Source: DSWT01 sp049975385 (GTDB lineage: Bacteria; Chloroflexota; Anaerolineae; B4-G1; SLSP01). From it: a DNA stretch of 31,886 nt. The notes beneath the pieces were generated by a model, which was not told where the DNA came from, searched no databases, and worked only from the letters and a program-made list of their open reading frames with translations. Where the stretch lies: contig JBNGDO010000046.1 of NCBI GenBank assembly GCA_049975385.1, positions 1-31,886 on the forward strand. The letters run 5' to 3'. The translations under genes were made by a program, and so were the position numbers. Below, one piece after another: positions 29,472 through 31,886 of the stretch. Numbering within the stretch: the stretch's first letter is position 1; each line of letters begins with the position of its first letter.

Positions 29472-30566
29472 TTAATCGCTCGGGATCTGTCCGCTGACAC
29501 CCTCGACGAGCCAGTCGAAGCTGAGAAGGTCGGGATCGGACATCGTCTCGCCGGCAGCGACGCGAATGGTTCCTGTCTGGTCGGCGATAGGGCCGGTGAA
29601 GGGATGGAAGTCCCCGCTGATGATTTGCGCTTTGGTGGCGTTCACCTCGTCCTGCACGGCCTGCGGCACCATCGCGCCGAAGGGAGCGAGGTCCAGGATG
29701 TCATCGGCCATGCCGCCCCAGTAGGCGTGCGTCTCCCAGGTGCCGTCTATCGCGGCCTGGACCGTCTGCTCGTAATAGACGCCCCAGTCCCAGATCGGAG
29801 CAGTCAGCACGGCGTTGGGAGCCACGTCTTGGGAGATGGCGTTGTAGCCGATGGCGTAGACGCCGTTTTCCTCGGCCAGCTTGTCCGGTTCGGTGGAATC
29901 GCTCTCGCGGGCGATGACGTCGGCGCCAAAGTCCAGCAGCGCCTGGGCGGCCTCGCGCTCGGCGACGGGATCGAACCAACTGAAGATCCATACGGGGTGT
30001 ACTTCGATGGCAGCGTTGACGCTGCGCGCGCCCAGGGCGAAGGCGTTGAGGTTGCGCACCACTTCGGGGATGGGGTAGGGGGCGACGTAGCCCAGCACGT
30101 TCGACGTCGTCATCCGCCCGGCGGTGATCCCCGCCAGATACCAGCCTTCGTACCCGCGCCCGTCGTAGATGGCGACGTTCTCCGCGGTCAGATAGCCGGT
30201 GCAATGCTCGAAGTACACGTCTGGATAGGCCTCGGCGACTTCGAGCACGGAGTCCATATAGCCGAACGAGGTGGCGAAAATCATATCGTAGCCCTGCTCG
30301 GCGTAGTCGCGCAGCACGCGCTCGGCGTCCGGGCCTTCCGAGACCAGCTCGATGTAGCTCGTTTCGACGTTGTCGAAGGCTGCCTCCATCGCCTGGCGGC
30401 CCTGGTCGTGGGCATAGCTCCAGCCCAGATCGCCCACCGGGCCGACGTAGATGAAAGCGACGCGGAAGGGGTCGTCCGCCCCCGGGCCTTTCGCGCCGCC
30501 ACATGCTGCGACCATCAAGGCGCAGATAACGAGCAAAACGGTCAGTAACCAACGTGATTTAATCAT
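29472..30566 (-). CDS. BMP-family (PnrA-like) substrate-binding lipoprotein
   Basis: 364 residues. Lipobox VAACGG (Cys22) after a hydrophobic signal. The BMP signature opens with FRVAFIYVGPVGDLGWSYAH, then GYDMIFATSFGYMDSVLEVA and GYLTAENVAIYDGRGYEGWY. The family binds purine nucleosides for an ABC importer (PnrA/Med type), although some members bind other ligands. It is an orphan here: no ATPase or permease adjoins it, and the next gene upstream is divergent. GGAGG six bases before the ATG. Neighbouring a polygalacturonase, but nothing links the ligand to pectin. Confidence 0.9.
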   Translation of the reverse strand: MIKSRWLLTVLLVICALMVAACGGAKGPGADDPFRVAFIYVGPVGDLGWSYAHDQGRQAMEAAFDNVETSYIELVSEGPDAERVLRDYAEQGYDMIFATSFGYMDSVLEVAEAYPDVYFEHCTGYLTAENVAIYDGRGYEGWYLAGITAGRMTTSNVLGYVAPYPIPEVVRNLNAFALGARSVNAAIEVHPVWIFSWFDPVAEREAAQALLDFGADVIARESDSTEPDKLAEENGVYAIGYNAISQDVAPNAVLTAPIWDWGVYYEQTVQAAIDGTWETHAYWGGMADDILDLAPFGAMVPQAVQDEVNATKAQIISGDFHPFTGPIADQTGTIRVAAGETMSDPDLLSFDWLVEGVSGQIPSD

Positions 30567-30581
30567 CGGAGTCCTCCTTAT

Positions 30582-30617
30582 AAGTTGAAAGTTAAAGTCT
30601 AAGGCCGAAAGTCAGAC
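30582..30617. repeat. GTTGAAA heptamer repeat upstream of the BMP gene
   Basis: Degenerate units GTTGAAA, GTTAAA, GTCTAAG, GCCGAAA, GTCAGAC with a period near seven, starting 16 bases upstream of the BMP start codon in the divergent spacer (30567-30700). Confidence 0.5.
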
Positions 30618-30700
30618 AATATTCTGGCACAATCTGTGGCTAATGCAAACAGGCGTATGTGCCGTTGGCGCGTTTGTCTTTCCCAAGTAAAATGTGGGCT

Positions 30701-31786
30701 ATGCCGTTCGATTTCGATCCTCAATCCTATCCAACCACACCGGGCTGCTATCTGATGAAGGATACCGGCGGGCGGGTGATCTACGTGGGCAAGGCCAAGA
30801 ATCTGCGCCGCCGGCTGGCGTCGTACTTCCGCCCCAATCGCCGCCGCCGGACAGGCCGTGATTATCGGATGAGCCGACTCGTTGCGTCAATCGCGACGAT
30901 TGACGTAATCCTGGTCCGCAATGCGATGGAGAGCCTGGTACTGGAAAACAACCTCATCAAGCACTACCATCCGCGCTTCAACCGGATGTTGATGCCTGAC
31001 GATACCGGCTATCACTACATCGTCCTGACCGGCGAACCGCTGCCGCGTCTGTTGCCCTACCGCAAGCTGCGCATCAACAAGGCGCTCGCCGACAAGGAGG
31101 TCGAACGACGCCTTGGCCCGTATCTGACCCGCGAATCGCGTGATGGGCTGTTGACTTACGTGGCGGATCACTTCGGCTTGCGGACGTGCCAGCCGTTGGG
31201 AACGCGCGTCTGCCTGCGCTATCACTTGCGGGCGTGCGGCGGTGTCTGCGAAAAGCGCGTATCCGTGGATGAGTACGCTGCGGCGGTGCAGGCGGCGCTC
31301 ACTTTCCTGGCGCGTCCGAATGTGGACCTGGTCGCCGACATGCGCGCGGAGATGGCGGCTTGCGCGGAACGGCTGGAGTTCGAGCGCGCGCAGCGCGTCA
31401 AGGAGCAGATGCTCGCGCTGGAGGCCACGCTCCAGCCGCAAATCGTCGAGCGCGACGTGGACTACGACCAGGACGTGGTGTACTTCGGGCCGGACGCGGC
31501 GCGCCGGGCGCTCGTGGCGACGATCTGTAAGGGCGCGCTGCTCGATGTGGCGCTCTGTTCCCTCGACGTGAGCGCGAGCTATGCCCAGGCCTGCCGCGAC
31601 TTTCTGACGACGCGTTACGCCCGTTCCGGGCCGGAGGAAGTGCTCTGCAATGCGCCGGAGGAAGTTATGGCGGCGTTCGCCGCTCTGGTGGACAAGAGGC
31701 GGGTGTACCTTCCCAGTAGCGATGTCGAACGCGGACTATTGGAGCTGTGCCGCCTGAACTATGAGTATCGGATCAAGGTTTCATAA
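30701..31786 (+). CDS. Half-length UvrC-like GIY-YIG endonuclease
   Basis: 361 residues, against about 600 for full UvrC. GIY-YIG domain at 1-95 (GCYLMKDTGGRVIYVGKAKN, with catalytic Glu in MESLVLENNLIKHYHP). Then four Cys in the UvrC 4Fe-4S spacing (RTCQPLGTRVCLRYHLRACG, GGVCEK), a UVR domain near 205-245 (FERAQRVKEQMLALEATL), and the linker domain with VVYFGPDAARRALVATICKG. It ends where UvrC's RNase-H-like and helix-hairpin-helix domains would begin, so only the 3'-incision half is present, as in Cho. ATG 30701 matches the UvrC N-terminus; ATG 30692 and GTG 30659 are alternatives with no clear Shine-Dalgarno. Confidence 0.85.
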   Translation: MPFDFDPQSYPTTPGCYLMKDTGGRVIYVGKAKNLRRRLASYFRPNRRRRTGRDYRMSRLVASIATIDVILVRNAMESLVLENNLIKHYHPRFNRMLMPDDTGYHYIVLTGEPLPRLLPYRKLRINKALADKEVERRLGPYLTRESRDGLLTYVADHFGLRTCQPLGTRVCLRYHLRACGGVCEKRVSVDEYAAAVQAALTFLARPNVDLVADMRAEMAACAERLEFERAQRVKEQMLALEATLQPQIVERDVDYDQDVVYFGPDAARRALVATICKGALLDVALCSLDVSASYAQACRDFLTTRYARSGPEEVLCNAPEEVMAAFAALVDKRRVYLPSSDVERGLLELCRLNYEYRIKVS

Positions 31787-31808
31787 AAGAGGATCCGCAT
31801 AAATTTTT

Positions 31809-31830
31809 ACCACGAATTTTCACGAATAGA
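31809..31830 (+). repeat. CACGAAT word-repeat, copy 4
   Basis: TACCACGAATTTTCACGAAT plus two bases, the same word and unit length as the other copies, directly downstream of the UvrC-like gene. Whether it forms an inverted pair cannot be seen before the window ends. Confidence 0.65.
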
Positions 31831-31856
31831 AATCAGAAGTATTTTCTCAAAAATCT

Positions 31857-31879
31857 GGGGGTGGGGGTTTGGGGGCGGG
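31857..31879 (+). other. G-quadruplex motif
   Basis: Four G runs, five, five, five and three G, separated by T, TTT and C on the plus strand. The short loops are those of a very stable quadruplex. It lies in non-coding DNA after the UvrC-like gene, next to the CACGAAT repeat. Confidence 0.7.
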
Positions 31880-31886
31880 CATAGCC

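Overview
This is a GC-rich bacterial chromosome segment, most likely from an assembled draft or metagenome genome, because a 100-base N gap sits at 7731-7830. Gene content points to Chloroflexota, probably Anaerolineae-like. The signs are a Gram-positive-type YidC/Jag block carrying a PQQ-propeller lipoprotein, pectin-type glycoside hydrolases, a BMP-family lipoprotein, TumE-type and UPF0175/DUF3368 toxin-antitoxin pairs, and spacers made of short 'word' repeats. The lineage is inferred from gene content; there is no rRNA here to prove it.

Layout. 4-4873 (minus) is the housekeeping block rpmH-rnpA-yidD-[PQQ lipoprotein]-yidC-jag-[PfkB kinase], driven by a clear promoter at 5077-5104 with a leader of about 200 nt containing inverted repeats. 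5362-8954 (plus) holds a two-domain GNAT, a GH140/DUF4038 hydrolase and a mandelate-racemase-family enzyme, with the N gap in a repeat between the last two. 9006-11980 (minus) holds an EFR1-type flavodoxin/ferredoxin membrane protein, a creatininase-family protein coupled to a MoaD/ThiS-fold protein, and a lysoplasmalogenase. 12111-14490 (minus) is a pair of overlapping zinc-ribbon membrane proteins. 14544-15148 is a TumE-like TA pair. 15210-18079 holds an orphan oligopeptide-type ABC ATPase and a GH106-like glycosidase. 18193-22492 holds mfd and pth, followed by an anchored Pro/Thr-rich secreted protein (22500-23303). A small plus-strand pspC gene has a palindromic operator candidate and a strong terminator. 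23859-26701 is tldE-tldD. 26825-27841 holds a GNAT remnant and a UPF0175-DUF3368 TA pair. 27852-30566 holds a GH28 polygalacturonase-like protein and a BMP-family lipoprotein. 30701-31786 is a half-length UvrC-like GIY-YIG protein.

Functional threads. GH140, GH28, a GH106-like enzyme, an acid-sugar enolase-superfamily enzyme and a PfkB kinase together suggest use of pectin or rhamnogalacturonan, but the genes are scattered and not in one operon. Mfd and the half-UvrC suggest nucleotide-excision-repair variation.

The most unusual feature is the intergenic DNA. Many spacers consist of degenerate tandem repeats with a 7-10 bp period, built from at least seven unrelated words and often arranged as inverted repeats. 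They typically start 14-29 bp upstream of the next start codon, just outside the Shine-Dalgarno, and run to or into the neighbouring stop codon. In two places (mfd and the GH106-like gene) the repeat has become the C-terminal codons of the protein. This resembles the heptamer STRR repeats of cyanobacteria in form, but with several word families side by side.
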